Shown here: piece after piece, positions 25,525-35,027 of the stretch
How the letters are laid out: every line of letters starts with the position of its first letter
Numbering within the stretch: position 1 is the stretch's first letter
From: Devosia sp. Root413D1
GTDB taxonomy: Bacteria; Pseudomonadota; Alphaproteobacteria; Rhizobiales; Devosiaceae
Reading direction: 5' to 3'
Assembly: GCF_001425235.1 (NCBI RefSeq)
Contig: NZ_LMEA01000014.1
Span: forward strand, 90,731-154,730
Length of the DNA stretch: 64,000 nucleotides
Position numbers and translations under genes: made by a program
Notes under the pieces: generated by a model
The model's database searches: none
The model's input: the letters and a program-made list of their open reading frames with translations, nothing else
Told to the model about the DNA's origin: nothing

Positions 25525-27110
25525 GGCGCAGTCCCCATGGGCAGCACCACATCCATGTAGCCCTGCGGCGAGTGGATGAATGCCGCCGTCTCGGCGAAGA
25601 ACGCCATCGCCGGCCCGGCGGCCAGCGCCAGCAGCACGCAGAGCGCCAGGAGCGCGACGATCGGGACGATTTCGGCAGTACGGACCCGCGGGACGTCGCT
25701 GTCGGGCAGCGAGGTCCAGAAGATGTTGATGCCGTTGCGCACCATCGCCACCAGCACCAGGAACCCCGAGCCGATCAGCGCCGCGATGAACCACCAGGTG
25801 GCGGCAGTCGGGCCGGCGCCGAGCGCTGCCGAGATCATGGCGAATTTCGAGACGAACCCGGAGAGCGGCGGCAAGCCGGCCATGATCAGCGCAGCAATGG
25901 CGAAGCACCAGCTGACCAGCGTCGCGGCGCCGGGCAGGGTGCGGCTGACCTCGTCGCTGTCATCGGGCGCCTCTTCCTCGTCGCCGTAGATTTCGAGCGA
26001 CACGGCCAGCACCTGGGCTTCGGCCGGCAGGATCTGGTCGATCACATCCTTGAGCAGGAACAACGCCCCGGCCGCGAGGGTGGCGGCCACCACATAATAG
26101 AGCGCCCCGCTGGTCACCCCTGGCGCGTTGTAGCCGACGGCGAGGAGGAGCGTGCCGGCCGAAACCAGGATCAGGTAGCTCGCCAGCCGGTCGAGCGCCT
26201 TGCTGGAGAGCGCGCCGATGCTGCCATAGGCGATGGTCGCCAGCCCCAGCACCAGCAGCACGTTCTGCCCGAACGCCAGTTCCGGGCCCGAGGCGTTGGC
26301 GAAGACCAGGGTCCAGAGCCTGAGGATGGCGTAGAACCCCACCTTGGTCATCACCGCGAACAGGGCCGCGACGGGTGGCGCCGCCGAAGAATAGGTGCGC
26401 GGCAGCCAGAAATGCAGCGGCCAGGAGCCGGCCTTGATCAGGAAGGCGACCCCCAGCACCGCAGCGCCGGCATCGAACAGCCCGCGATCATCGGGGGCGA
26501 TCAGCGGCACGGCGCGGCCGATATCGGCCATGTTGAGCGTGCCGGTGGTGGCGTAGATCAGCGCCACGCCGATGAGGAACAGGAACGAGGCGACGAGGTT
26601 GATGGCGATATAGTGCAGCGCCGCCTTCACCTGGTTGCGGCCACCGCCATGCAGCGTCAGCCCGTAGGAGGCGGCGAGCAGCAGTTCGAAGAAGACGAAC
26701 AGGTTGAACAGGTCGCCAGTCAAGAAGGCGCCGTTGAGCCCCATGGTCAGGGCATGGAACAGCGGGAAGAAGTTGCTGCCGCGGCTGTGCCAGCGCGCCG
26801 AGGCATAGAGGAGGGCCGCGAGCGACAGGATCGAGGTGACCAGCACCATCACCGCCGCCAGCCGGTCGGCGACCAAGACGATGCCGAACGGCACCGGCCA
26901 GTTGCCGAGCGGGTAGACTGCTGCGAGGTTCCCATCCGATCGCGCCAGCACCACCAGCAAGAGGATCGAAACCAGCAGCAGCACGACGCTGAAGGCGATG
27001 TTGAGCCGCACCCGGCTGACGGGCCTGAGGTTGCCCAGCAGCAGGTTGGCGATCACCGCCGCCATCGGCACGAGGATGGGCAGGATGGCGATGTGGTTGA
27101 GCTCGGCCAT
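25521..27110 (-). CDS. mrpD: Mrp/Pha cation:proton antiporter subunit D
   Basis: Large NuoN/NuoM-like membrane subunit of 529 residues with about 14 helices. Proton-channel family segments are visible (ELLLAASYGLTLHGG; AGSWPLHFWLPRTYSSAAPPVAALFAVMTKVG). An acidic hydrophilic insert (YGDEEEAPDDSDEV, about residues 377-390) is longer than I expect from Bacillus MrpD. Start and stop overlap neighbours (TGATG with mrpC, ATGA with mrpE). Confidence 0.93.
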   Translation of the reverse strand: MAELNHIAILPILVPMAAVIANLLLGNLRPVSRVRLNIAFSVVLLLVSILLLVVLARSDGNLAAVYPLGNWPVPFGIVLVADRLAAVMVLVTSILSLAALLYASARWHSRGSNFFPLFHALTMGLNGAFLTGDLFNLFVFFELLLAASYGLTLHGGGRNQVKAALHYIAINLVASFLFLIGVALIYATTGTLNMADIGRAVPLIAPDDRGLFDAGAAVLGVAFLIKAGSWPLHFWLPRTYSSAAPPVAALFAVMTKVGFYAILRLWTLVFANASGPELAFGQNVLLVLGLATIAYGSIGALSSKALDRLASYLILVSAGTLLLAVGYNAPGVTSGALYYVVAATLAAGALFLLKDVIDQILPAEAQVLAVSLEIYGDEEEAPDDSDEVSRTLPGAATLVSWCFAIAALIMAGLPPLSGFVSKFAMISAALGAGPTAATWWFIAALIGSGFLVLVAMVRNGINIFWTSLPDSDVPRVRTAEIVPIVALLALCVLLALAAGPAMAFFAETAAFIHSPQGYMDVVLPMGTAP

Positions 27111-27445
27111 CAGTCGAGCTTCCCATCGACATGGTCATTGCCGGTCAAGCCGCGGGCGGCGAGCAGCACCACGAGGAACAAAGCCGTCATGGCAAAGCCG
27201 ATGACAATGGCGGTGAGCACCAGCGCCTGCGGCACCGGATCGACATAGTCGGCCGGGTTGGCGTTGGCGCCATCGAGGATCGGCGCCGCATCCATGCGCA
27301 GCCGGCCCATGGCGAGGATGAACAGGTTCACCGCGTAGGAGATCAGCGACAACCCGATGATTACCTGGAAGGTGCGGGGGCGGAGGATCAAATAGACCCC
27401 GGAGGCAGCAAGCACACCGATGGCGGCGGCAAGGATCAGTTCCAT
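27110..27445 (-). CDS. mrpC: Mrp/Pha cation:proton antiporter subunit C
   Basis: NuoK-like subunit of 111 residues with three helices. GVYLILRPRTFQVIIGLSL and DPVPQALVLTAIVIGFAMTA are the family signatures, including the conserved Glu-poor loop of MrpC. Starts ten bases inside the end of mrpAB, so strongly coupled. Confidence 0.93.
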   Translation of the reverse strand: MELILAAAIGVLAASGVYLILRPRTFQVIIGLSLISYAVNLFILAMGRLRMDAAPILDGANANPADYVDPVPQALVLTAIVIGFAMTALFLVVLLAARGLTGNDHVDGKLD

Positions 27446-30315
27446 TTTGCCAGCCCCTCGCGTTCCCTGGGTTTGGCCGATCCGGCAGGCTTGGGCCGGC
27501 GGATCGACTGGTGCGCCAGCGCGATCAGCATCAGCACGGTGGCGCCGACCACCAGGGCAAAGACGCCCAGGTCGAACAGCAGCGCCGTCGCCAGCGGGAT
27601 TTTGCCGATGAGCGGGATCTCGGCATAGGCGAAAGCCGAGGTGAGGAACGGCGCGCCCAGCGCCATCGCCCCCAGCCCGGTCAGCATGGCGAGCAGCAGG
27701 CCCCAGCCGATCCACAGCACCGGCAGGACGCGCAGCCGCTCTTCGACCCAGCGGGTGCCGCGGGCCATGTATTGCAGGATAAAGGCCAGCGACATGATGA
27801 TGCCGGCGATGAAGCCGCCGCCCGGCAGGTCGTGGCCGCGCAGCAGCATGTAGATGGCGATCAGGATCACCACCGGGAACAGCCAGCTCATGATCAGCGA
27901 GGGGATGCGCAGGAAATCGTCGGCGACGCGCTGGCCGTCGGCGCTGCCATCGAGCAGGCGCTGCTGCTCGGGCCGCTCGGCGCTGTCGACGGCCGGCCGG
28001 AAGCGGCGCAACAGGCCGAACACGGTGAGCGCCACGACGCCGAGCACGGTGATCTCGCCCATCGTGTCAAAGCCGCGGAAATCCACCAGCATGACGTTGA
28101 CCACGTTGGTGCCGCCGCCCTCCTTGTAGGCGTTGGCGAGGAAGAACTCCGAGATGCCCAGGGGAGCGTCGCGGGTCATCACGGCGTAGCTCAAGAGGGC
28201 GGCGCCCAGCCCGACCAACACCGCGAGGCCGACGTCGCGCAGGCGCCTGAGCCGCATCTTCAGCGTCAGGTCCTCCGGCACCGGCAGGCGCTTGGGCAGC
28301 CAGCGGAGGCCCAAGAGGATCAGCACCGTGGTGGCTATTTCGGCGAGCAGCTGGGTGAGCGCCAGGTCGGGCGCCGACAGCCAGGCGAAGGTGATGCAGG
28401 TGGCGAGCCCGGCGCCGCCCATCAGGATCATTGCCGCGAGCCGGTGGAACTTGGCCTGCTGTGCGGCGGCGATGGCGCTGATGCCGCCCACGAGCCAGAC
28501 GAGGCCGAGCACCGGATCGAAGCTTTCCGGCAGCGGCAGGTTGCCCATGCGGGCCCAGCCGGCCGCGACGCCCGCGGCGAGCGCCAGGAGCACCACGATG
28601 AAGATCTGCGGCTGCAGCCGTTGCGTGCCGAACAGCTCGATGAAGCTGCGCGCCCATTTGTTGGTGGCGTTCAGCAGCAGGCGTTCGAAGATACGCTGGC
28701 CGCGGAAGCGGGTCAGCAAGGGCAGTCCGTCGACATCGCGGAAGCGCCGGTAATAGGGCACGTAGATCACCACGCCGCCGAGCATGGCGAGGAGGCTCAT
28801 CAGCAGCGGCCAGTTGAAGCCGTGCCAGACTGAGAGGCTGTAATAGGGCGTGTCGGGCCCGAGCACCGACTGCACTGCCGCGGCGAGGAACGGCCCGATG
28901 GTGATGCCGGGGATGATGCCGACGGCGAGGCAGACCACTACCAAGAGTTCCATCGGCCGCCGCATCAAGGCCGGCGGTTCGTGCGGCACCCGGTCGAGTT
29001 CGGTTGGCGGTGGCCCGAAGAACACGCCATGCACGAACTTGATCGAGTAGGCGACGCTCAGCATGCCGGCAATGGTCGCGCCGATCGGCAGCGAGTAGTT
29101 GACGAAGATGTCGGGGTGGAACTCCGCCGTTTCGGTGAAGAACATTTCCTTCGACAGGAAGCCGTTGAGCAGCGGCACCCCGGCCATGGCGCCGCAAGCG
29201 ATGATGGCGAAGGTGGCGGTGAACGGCATGAACCGCCACAACCCACTGAGCTTTCGCACGTCGCGGGTGCCGGTCTCGTGGTCGATGATGCCCACCACCA
29301 TGAACAGCGAGGCCTTGAAGGTGGCGTGGTTGGCGATGTGGAAGATCGCCGCGACGGCAGCGAGCGGCGTCCCCATGCCGAGCAGCGTGGTGATGAGGCC
29401 GAGGTGACTGATGGTCGAATAGGCGAGGAGGCCCTTGAGGTCGCGCTGGAACAAGGCCGCGGCAGCCCCGAAGATCAGCGTCGCGAGCCCGGTATAGGTG
29501 ACGATGGCGAACCAGAGCTCGGAATCCGACATCACCGGCCAGAAGCGGGTGAGGAGGAACACGCCGGCCTTCACCATAGTGGCCGAGTGGAGATAGGCCG
29601 AGACCGGGGTCGGCGCCGTCATGGCGTTGGGCAGCCAGAACTGGAACGGGAACTGCGCGCTCTTGGTGAAGGCGGCGAGCAGGAACAGGATCAGCGTCAC
29701 CGGGTAGAGCGGGCTATCGACCAGCGTGCTGCCCGAAGCCAGCACATCGTCGAGCTCGTAGCTGCCCACGATATGGCCGATGAGCAGCATGGCGACGAAC
29801 AGCGCCAGCCCACCCATGCCGGTAACGATCAGCGCCATGCGGGCGCCATCGCGCGCATCGCCGCGGTGGTACCAGTAGCCGATGAGCAGGAACGAGACGA
29901 GGCTGGTCAGCTCCCAGAACACAGCGAGCTGGATGATGTTGCCGGAGAGCACGAGCCCCAGCATCGCCCCCATGAAGGCGAGCAGCAGCGCATAAAAGCG
30001 CGCCACCGGATCCTTGGGCGACATGTAGTAGCGCGCATAGAGCACGACGAGCAGGCCGATCAGCGTGATCAGCACGCAGAACAGCCAAGCGAGGCCATCC
30101 ATGCGCAGCGTCAGGTTGAGCCCGAGCTGCGGGATCCACTCGATGCGGTAGACCAGCGCGTCGCCCGCTGAAACCTGCGGGAACAGCAGCAGGGTGACGA
30201 GGAAGAGCAGGGCTGCGACGCCGCCGGTGACATACACCGCTCCCGAGGCTAGTCGACCCTGCAGCGCATAGGCGAGGACGCATGCCAGAAATGGCAAGGC
30301 ACACAATATTCCCAA
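27436..30315 (-). CDS. mrpAB: Mrp/Pha cation:proton antiporter, fused subunits A and B
   Basis: 959-residue membrane protein. Residues 1 to about 600 are NuoL/MrpA-like (ELTSLVSFLLIGYWYHRG; ALFQRDLKGLLAYSTISHLG; FHIANHATFKASLFMVVGIIDHETGTRD), followed by the MrpA C-terminal DUF4040 region, and from about 815 the MrpB domain (SWLFPVVILIAIYMLLRGHDLPGGGF). Fusion of A and B is typical of the six-gene Pha-type systems of alphaproteobacteria. The complex exchanges Na+ or K+ for protons and supports pH and salt tolerance. The start is uncertain: the frame opens with TTG at 30315 and shows no strong ribosome site. Confidence 0.9.
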   Translation of the reverse strand: MGILCALPFLACVLAYALQGRLASGAVYVTGGVAALLFLVTLLLFPQVSAGDALVYRIEWIPQLGLNLTLRMDGLAWLFCVLITLIGLLVVLYARYYMSPKDPVARFYALLLAFMGAMLGLVLSGNIIQLAVFWELTSLVSFLLIGYWYHRGDARDGARMALIVTGMGGLALFVAMLLIGHIVGSYELDDVLASGSTLVDSPLYPVTLILFLLAAFTKSAQFPFQFWLPNAMTAPTPVSAYLHSATMVKAGVFLLTRFWPVMSDSELWFAIVTYTGLATLIFGAAAALFQRDLKGLLAYSTISHLGLITTLLGMGTPLAAVAAIFHIANHATFKASLFMVVGIIDHETGTRDVRKLSGLWRFMPFTATFAIIACGAMAGVPLLNGFLSKEMFFTETAEFHPDIFVNYSLPIGATIAGMLSVAYSIKFVHGVFFGPPPTELDRVPHEPPALMRRPMELLVVVCLAVGIIPGITIGPFLAAAVQSVLGPDTPYYSLSVWHGFNWPLLMSLLAMLGGVVIYVPYYRRFRDVDGLPLLTRFRGQRIFERLLLNATNKWARSFIELFGTQRLQPQIFIVVLLALAAGVAAGWARMGNLPLPESFDPVLGLVWLVGGISAIAAAQQAKFHRLAAMILMGGAGLATCITFAWLSAPDLALTQLLAEIATTVLILLGLRWLPKRLPVPEDLTLKMRLRRLRDVGLAVLVGLGAALLSYAVMTRDAPLGISEFFLANAYKEGGGTNVVNVMLVDFRGFDTMGEITVLGVVALTVFGLLRRFRPAVDSAERPEQQRLLDGSADGQRVADDFLRIPSLIMSWLFPVVILIAIYMLLRGHDLPGGGFIAGIIMSLAFILQYMARGTRWVEERLRVLPVLWIGWGLLLAMLTGLGAMALGAPFLTSAFAYAEIPLIGKIPLATALLFDLGVFALVVGATVLMLIALAHQSIRRPKPAGSAKPREREGLAKWN

Positions 30316-30458
30316 TGCGACGTCAGGCGAAAATCCCGGCAGCGTCCCGTCCCCAGCTCAGTGTGTGCATCGGGTATAGGTGGCGTCGAGGCGGTTGGAA
30401 AGTGCACCATTTGTCGGTGCGGCAGCTTGTCCGGTTTGAGCGCCGGCTGCGCCGTAAT

Positions 30459-30481
30459 CCTCCCCCGCGTGGCGGGGGAGG
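30459..30481. repeat. Palindromic repeat (family C)
   Basis: Perfect hairpin CCTCCCCCGC-GTG-GCGGGGGAGG between the sugar isomerase stop and the mrp operon start. Same core as at 14304 and 63925. Confidence 0.8.
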
Positions 30482-30519
30482 ACCACGGAGAGGCCGGTGG
30501 CTCGCCGACTGCACGTTCC

Positions 30520-31500
30520 TCAGAACGCCCCGAACAGCGCCTTCTGCGCGATGCGCAGCGCGGTGATGGCGTCGTGGTCGTCCTGGGCCTTGCGCAGCGC
30601 GTTCAGGTCGAGCGCCTCCAGACCGCGATCCACCGCTTTGAGGAAGTCGATGGCGTGGTCGGCGGTCTCTACGCTGTCTTCGCGGAAGGGGAACTGGTCG
30701 AGTTGCCAGACGCCGTCCCACTTGTTCTTGCGCAGGACATGGAAGAACTCGAACAGCTCGATCGGGTGGAGGCTGCCGGCCACCAGGTCGTCGTCCCAGG
30801 AGCGGTAGTTGTCGTTGACGTCCATGCCGAACAGCCGGCCGTAATCGATGGCCATCTGGGCGGAGTCTGCCGCCGATTCGCCGCCGAAAATGGCGTGGCC
30901 GAAATCGAGCAGGATGCCGACATTGGGGAGGCCGATCTTCTCGATGCCGAGCAGCGTCCGCGCCAGCGAGTCAAAGCTCATATGCACGCGCGGCTCGCGC
31001 GGCTTGTATTCGATGACGAACTTCAAATCCGGGTTCTCGCTGGCGAGGCGGCCGACGCCATCGAGCGAGTTCTTCCACAGCGTGCCGTGGTCGACCTGGA
31101 ACGGGTAATCCCAGCCGTCCTGGCCGGGCCAGAGCTTGACGTATTCGGCGCCGAAGGCTCGCACCACGCCGGCGGCTTCGGTGATCAGTTCGTGGGCGCG
31201 CTGGCGGATGCCGGGGTCGGGGTTGGTGAAGGCCCCCTTCCTGAACTCGCGGGTGTAGATCTCGGGGGTGATGCCGATGACGCCAAGCTTGTTGCGCTCG
31301 AGCGCTGTCTTGATCTCAGCGTTGCTGAATTCGCCGCCGAAGAACGGGTAGTTGATGTCGACGACGCTCAGGTCGCGCACCTTGCCGGCGAGGTCGATGG
31401 CCTCGATGACGTTGCGCGGCTCGCCATAGCCGTCGGTGGCGTAGCGGTCGACATAGGTGGCAAAGTGCCAGATGCCGGCTCCGAAGCGCAGCTTGCTCAT
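30520..31500 (-). CDS. Sugar isomerase/epimerase, xylose isomerase-like TIM barrel
   Basis: 326-residue TIM-barrel protein of the AP_endonuc_2 superfamily. Metal-binding residues are suggested in FVIEYKPRE (Glu), GILLDFGH (Asp, His) and MDVNDNY (Asp). No signal peptide. GGGAGA precedes the ATG. It is the last gene of a minus-strand set: transketolase N, transketolase C, FGGY kinase, isomerase. That set is the one described for non-oxidative D-apiose catabolism (isomerase to apulose, kinase, apulose-4-phosphate transketolase), so D-apiose isomerase is the favoured hypothesis; other ketose/aldose isomerisations or 3-epimerisation are possible. Confidence 0.82.
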   Translation of the reverse strand: MSKLRFGAGIWHFATYVDRYATDGYGEPRNVIEAIDLAGKVRDLSVVDINYPFFGGEFSNAEIKTALERNKLGVIGITPEIYTREFRKGAFTNPDPGIRQRAHELITEAAGVVRAFGAEYVKLWPGQDGWDYPFQVDHGTLWKNSLDGVGRLASENPDLKFVIEYKPREPRVHMSFDSLARTLLGIEKIGLPNVGILLDFGHAIFGGESAADSAQMAIDYGRLFGMDVNDNYRSWDDDLVAGSLHPIELFEFFHVLRKNKWDGVWQLDQFPFREDSVETADHAIDFLKAVDRGLEALDLNALRKAQDDHDAITALRIAQKALFGAF

Positions 31501-31544
31501 CTTGTTGTTCTCCCTCGTTTGTTGCTCCGCCCGGGGCGGTTGGT

Positions 31545-33017
31545 TCAGGTGATGGGGTCGCGCTGCAGCACGCGGCCGACGCCGCTCAGCCAGCCCGAGA
31601 GCGCGGCATTGCGCTGCGCTGCGGACATTTGCGGGGTGAATTGGCGTTGCGCCTTGGTGGCCCGTGTGGTGTTGCGGCCGAGGCCCGTCGCGGCGAGCAG
31701 CGCGGCGCCGGCGGCGCTGACTTCGGGCAGCTCGCCGCGCAGCACCGGGCGGCCGAGCAGGTCGGCCTGGAACTGCATCAGCATGTCGTTGCGCGCCGCG
31801 CCGCCATCGGCGGAGAGCCGGGCCAGCGGCTGGCCGAGGTCGGTTTCCATGGCGGTGAAGACGTCGCTGACCTGGAAGGCGATGGCCTCGACGGCGGCGC
31901 GCGCCAGGTGCGCCGGGGTGGTGCCGAGCGCCAGGCCCGAGATGCTGCCGCGGGCGTCCGGATCCCAGTAGGGGGCGCCGAGCCCGACCAGAGCCGGAAC
32001 GAAGATCACGCCATTGCTGTCGGGCACGGTGGCGGCCAGTGCGGCGACGGCGGCGGGGTCGGTGATGCCGAGCAGGCTTCCCATGAAGGCGACGGCCTGG
32101 CCGGAGACCGAGATATTGCCCTCGAGCGCATAGGCGACGCCGGCACTGGTGCTCCAGGCGATGGTCGAGGAGAGGCCGCTGCGGCTCACGATGCGCCCTG
32201 TGGTCAGGGTCATCAGCGACGAGCCGGTGCCGTAGGTCGCCTTCACCGTGCCCGGCTCGCGCACGCCGTGGCCGAACAAAGCCGCATGCGAGTCGCCGAT
32301 CATGGCGTGAACGGGAGTACCGGCGGCGAGGGCGGAGACGCCGTTGGCCACGGTGCCGAAGGCGCTGTCCGAGGGGCGGACTTTTGGCAGGAGCTCAAGC
32401 GGCACGTTGAAGATGCGGCCGAGCTCTTCGTCCCAGGCCAGCGCCTCGGTGTTGAACAGCTGGGTGCGCGAGGCGTTGGAATGGTCGGTGGCGTGCTCGC
32501 CGCCGGTCAGGTTCCAGAGCAGCCAGGCGTCGATGGTGCCGGCGCGCAACCGGCCCGAGGCGGCGGCGTCGCGGGCGCCCGAGACCTGGTCGAGGATCCA
32601 GGCAAGCTTGGCTGCCGGGAACAACGGATCGATGCCGAGCCCGGTGCGGGCTTCGATCAGCTCGCCATGCCCGGCGGCGCGGATGGCGGCGCAGGCGGGG
32701 GCTGAGCGGCGGCACTGCCAGAGGATGGCCGGAGCGATGGGCGCGCCGGTGCGGCTGTCCCACACCACGATGGTTTCGCGCTGGTTGGAAATCGCCAGCG
32801 CGTCCAGATCCGGCCCGACCTTGGCCACTACCTCGGCGATCACGTGCGCGACGCTCTGCCAGATGTCGGTCGCCGATTGCTCGGCCCAGCCGGGCTGTGG
32901 ATAGCTGACCGCCATCGGCACCGAGGCACTGGCAACCACCCGCCCCTCGGCGTCGAACGCCAGAGCTTTGGTGTTGGTGGTGCCCTGGTCGATGGCGAGG
33001 ATCAGCCCGTTGCTCAT
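31545..33017 (-). CDS. FGGY-family carbohydrate kinase
   Basis: Cytoplasmic ATP-dependent sugar kinase of 490 residues, the family norm. The N-terminal phosphate motif [16 protein letters not shown] and the C-terminal motif with [24 protein letters not shown] are intact. Length and sequence sit between glycerol kinase and xylulokinase; with a sugar isomerase and a split transketolase in the same operon, a ketopentose such as D-apulose or a xylulose-like sugar is a better guess than glycerol. ATGA overlap with the transketolase C gene. Confidence 0.9.
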   Translation of the reverse strand: MSNGLILAIDQGTTNTKALAFDAEGRVVASASVPMAVSYPQPGWAEQSATDIWQSVAHVIAEVVAKVGPDLDALAISNQRETIVVWDSRTGAPIAPAILWQCRRSAPACAAIRAAGHGELIEARTGLGIDPLFPAAKLAWILDQVSGARDAAASGRLRAGTIDAWLLWNLTGGEHATDHSNASRTQLFNTEALAWDEELGRIFNVPLELLPKVRPSDSAFGTVANGVSALAAGTPVHAMIGDSHAALFGHGVREPGTVKATYGTGSSLMTLTTGRIVSRSGLSSTIAWSTSAGVAYALEGNISVSGQAVAFMGSLLGITDPAAVAALAATVPDSNGVIFVPALVGLGAPYWDPDARGSISGLALGTTPAHLARAAVEAIAFQVSDVFTAMETDLGQPLARLSADGGAARNDMLMQFQADLLGRPVLRGELPEVSAAGAALLAATGLGRNTTRATKAQRQFTPQMSAAQRNAALSGWLSGVGRVLQRDPIT

Positions 33018-33967
33018 TTGCGGGCGAGGAGCTGGCGCGCCGCGTCGGCGATGCCGGCGGCGTTCAGATGGAAATGCTCGAGCAGCCAGTCGGCCGAACC
33101 GGTAGGCAGGAACCCGGGGAAGCCGAGGATGCGCATCGGCACCGGATCGTGCGTCGCCAAGACTTCGGCCACCGCACCGCCGAGGCCGCCGCGCACCGAG
33201 TGCTCTTCGACGGTGACGACGGCGCCGGTCTTTGCCGCTTCGAGAATGGTTGCCTCGTCGAGCGGATTGACCGTCGACATGTTGATGACCCGCGCGGCGA
33301 TGCCGTCGGCGGCGAGGGCTTCGGCCGCGGCCAGCGCCCGGTGCACCATCACGCCATTGGCGATGATGGCGAGATCGTTGCCGTCGCGCAGGGTTTCGGC
33401 CTTGCCGATCTCGAAGCGCGCGTTACAGCGCGGCAGGTCGGGCACCGGCATGCGGCTCACCCGGATGAACACCGGGCCATCGAGCGCCGCCGCGGCGCGG
33501 ATCGCCTGCTCGGTTTCCCAGGGGTCGGAGGGGACGATCAGCGTCAGGTTGTTGAGCAGCCGCAGCCAGGCCATATCCTCGATGGAATGGTGGGTCGGGC
33601 CGAGCTCGCCATAGGCGACACCGCTCGATTGGCCGATCAGCTTCACGTTGACATTGGTGTAGGCGATATCGGCCTTGATCTGCTCCATTGCCCGGGCGGT
33701 GAGAAAGCACGCGGCGGCGGAAACGAAGGGGATCTTGCCGCCATTGGCGAGGCCGGCGCCCACTGCCACCACGGTCTGTTCGGCGATGCCGACATTGACC
33801 ATGCGCTCGGGCCAGCGCTTCCGGAAATTGACCAGCTTGGACGAGCCGACGCTGTCGCTCACCACGGTGACGATACGCGGATCGGCTTCGGCCAGTGCCT
33901 CGACGGTTTTCGAGAAGGTGTCACGGCAATCGTGCCAGCCGGCAGGGGCAGGGGCGGCGGCGCTCAT
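33014..33967 (-). CDS. Transketolase, C-terminal subunit
   Basis: 317 residues with the pyrimidine-binding domain (VSDSVGSSKLVNF; the conserved Glu in NVGIAEQTVVAVGAGLA; and the phenylalanine-type stretch IPFVSAAACFLTARAMEQ) and the transketolase C domain (VVTVEEHSVRGGLGGAVAE). Pairs with the N-terminal subunit encoded just upstream (TGATG overlap) to form a heteromeric enzyme. Such split transketolases in sugar operons transfer two-carbon units from specific phosphorylated ketoses; apulose-4-phosphate transketolase is one characterised example. Confidence 0.92.
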   Translation of the reverse strand: MSAAAPAPAGWHDCRDTFSKTVEALAEADPRIVTVVSDSVGSSKLVNFRKRWPERMVNVGIAEQTVVAVGAGLANGGKIPFVSAAACFLTARAMEQIKADIAYTNVNVKLIGQSSGVAYGELGPTHHSIEDMAWLRLLNNLTLIVPSDPWETEQAIRAAAALDGPVFIRVSRMPVPDLPRCNARFEIGKAETLRDGNDLAIIANGVMVHRALAAAEALAADGIAARVINMSTVNPLDEATILEAAKTGAVVTVEEHSVRGGLGGAVAEVLATHDPVPMRILGFPGFLPTGSADWLLEHFHLNAAGIADAARQLLARK

Positions 33968-34809
33968 CAGGCGAGTTCCCGCATGGCTTGCTCGTACTGG
34001 TCCTTGTTGGGCACGCCGTGGTGCCAGGCGACGTTGTCGTGCATGAAGCTGACGCCCTTGCCCTTGAATGTGTTGGCGATGACGCAGAGCGGCTTGCCGC
34101 GGCCTTTAGGCGACTTACTCAGCACCTCGTAGAGGGCGCGGTGATCGTGGCCGTCGACCATCTCGACATGCCAGCCGAAGGCGCGCCATTTGTCGTCGAG
34201 CGGGTCGAGGCTGGCGGTCTCCTCGGTGCGCGCCCCCTGCTGTAGCCGGTTACGATCGATGATCAGCGTCAGGTTCTCGAGCTTGCGGTGTCCGGCGGTG
34301 AGCGCCGCTTCCCAGTTGCTGCCTTCCTGCAACTCGCCGTCGCCGGTGAGAACGAAAGTGCGGAAATCGGCACTGTCGATCTGGCCGGCAATGGCGATGC
34401 CGACGCTGACCGGCAGGCCATGACCGAGCGGGCCGGTATTGGTCTCCACGCCTGGCAGGTAGTTGCGGTTAGGGTGGCCGTTGAGCAGCGACAGCGGCTG
34501 CATGTAGGTGTTCAGCTGCGCTTCGGGGAAAAAGCCGGCGGCGGCCAGCACGGCATAAAAGGCACCGGTGCAGTGGCCCTTGCTCATCACGAAACGATCT
34601 CGCGCCGGGTTGCGTGGATCGGCGGGGTCGTGGCGCAGCACGCCGAAATACAGCGTCGCCAGCACGTCGGCGGCGCTGAAATCGCCACCGGGATGACCCA
34701 GTTGCGCCTCGTAGACCATCTGGAAACTGCGCCGGCGGATCCACAACGCCTTGTCGCGGATCAGCGCGACCGGATCGTTGCGAAGTTCGGCGGAAGCCGG
34801 GAACGTCAA
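33967..34809 (-). CDS. Transketolase, N-terminal subunit
   Basis: Thiamine-diphosphate-binding half (280 residues). GHPGGDFSAADVLATLYF, the TPP motif beginning GDGELQEGSNWEA and ending at DRNRLQQG, and GHGLPVSVGIAIAGQ are seen. I place the start at the TTG at 34809 because GGAGGAGG lies five bases upstream; the in-frame ATG at 34827 would put that ribosome site inside the gene. First gene of the operon, divergent from the DeoR gene. Confidence 0.9.
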   Translation of the reverse strand: MTFPASAELRNDPVALIRDKALWIRRRSFQMVYEAQLGHPGGDFSAADVLATLYFGVLRHDPADPRNPARDRFVMSKGHCTGAFYAVLAAAGFFPEAQLNTYMQPLSLLNGHPNRNYLPGVETNTGPLGHGLPVSVGIAIAGQIDSADFRTFVLTGDGELQEGSNWEAALTAGHRKLENLTLIIDRNRLQQGARTEETASLDPLDDKWRAFGWHVEMVDGHDHRALYEVLSKSPKGRGKPLCVIANTFKGKGVSFMHDNVAWHHGVPNKDQYEQAMRELA

Positions 34810-34910
34810 AACTGCCTCCTCCAGCATTCGGGGTAGGCGGGCTTGCTGCCGCTGCCTCCCATGCATCTTGCTGCGACAACTAACCGATTGTTTGCCGCTC
34901 GTCACTATCG

Positions 34911-34934
34911 AAAATTTGCGAATGGTTTCGTTTG
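34911..34934. promoter_or_regulatory. Candidate DeoR-type operator
   Basis: TTTGCG (34915-34920) and TTTCG (34926-34930) lie one helix turn apart, between the transketolase and deoR genes. The same half-sites in reverse (CGCAAAC, GCGAAAC) occur ten bases apart at 36034-36050, ahead of the ABC importer. Confidence 0.4.
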
Positions 34935-35027
34935 GCATATAGTCGCTAGATATCCGAAGTGTGCGGGTTGCGGAAAACCCAGCCGCCACGGTAATTTGCC
35001 AGAGGTCAGCAGAGGCGCGCCTGAGAG

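Noticed and set aside
27131..30171. Long plus-strand open frames across the mrp operon
   Set aside because: All are antisense to well-recognised Mrp subunits and have no membrane or domain character of their own.
31545..33017. Glycerol kinase assignment for the FGGY kinase
   Set aside because: The DQGTTNTKA motif resembles GlpK, but the operon holds a sugar isomerase and transketolase and no glycerol genes, so only the family level is called.
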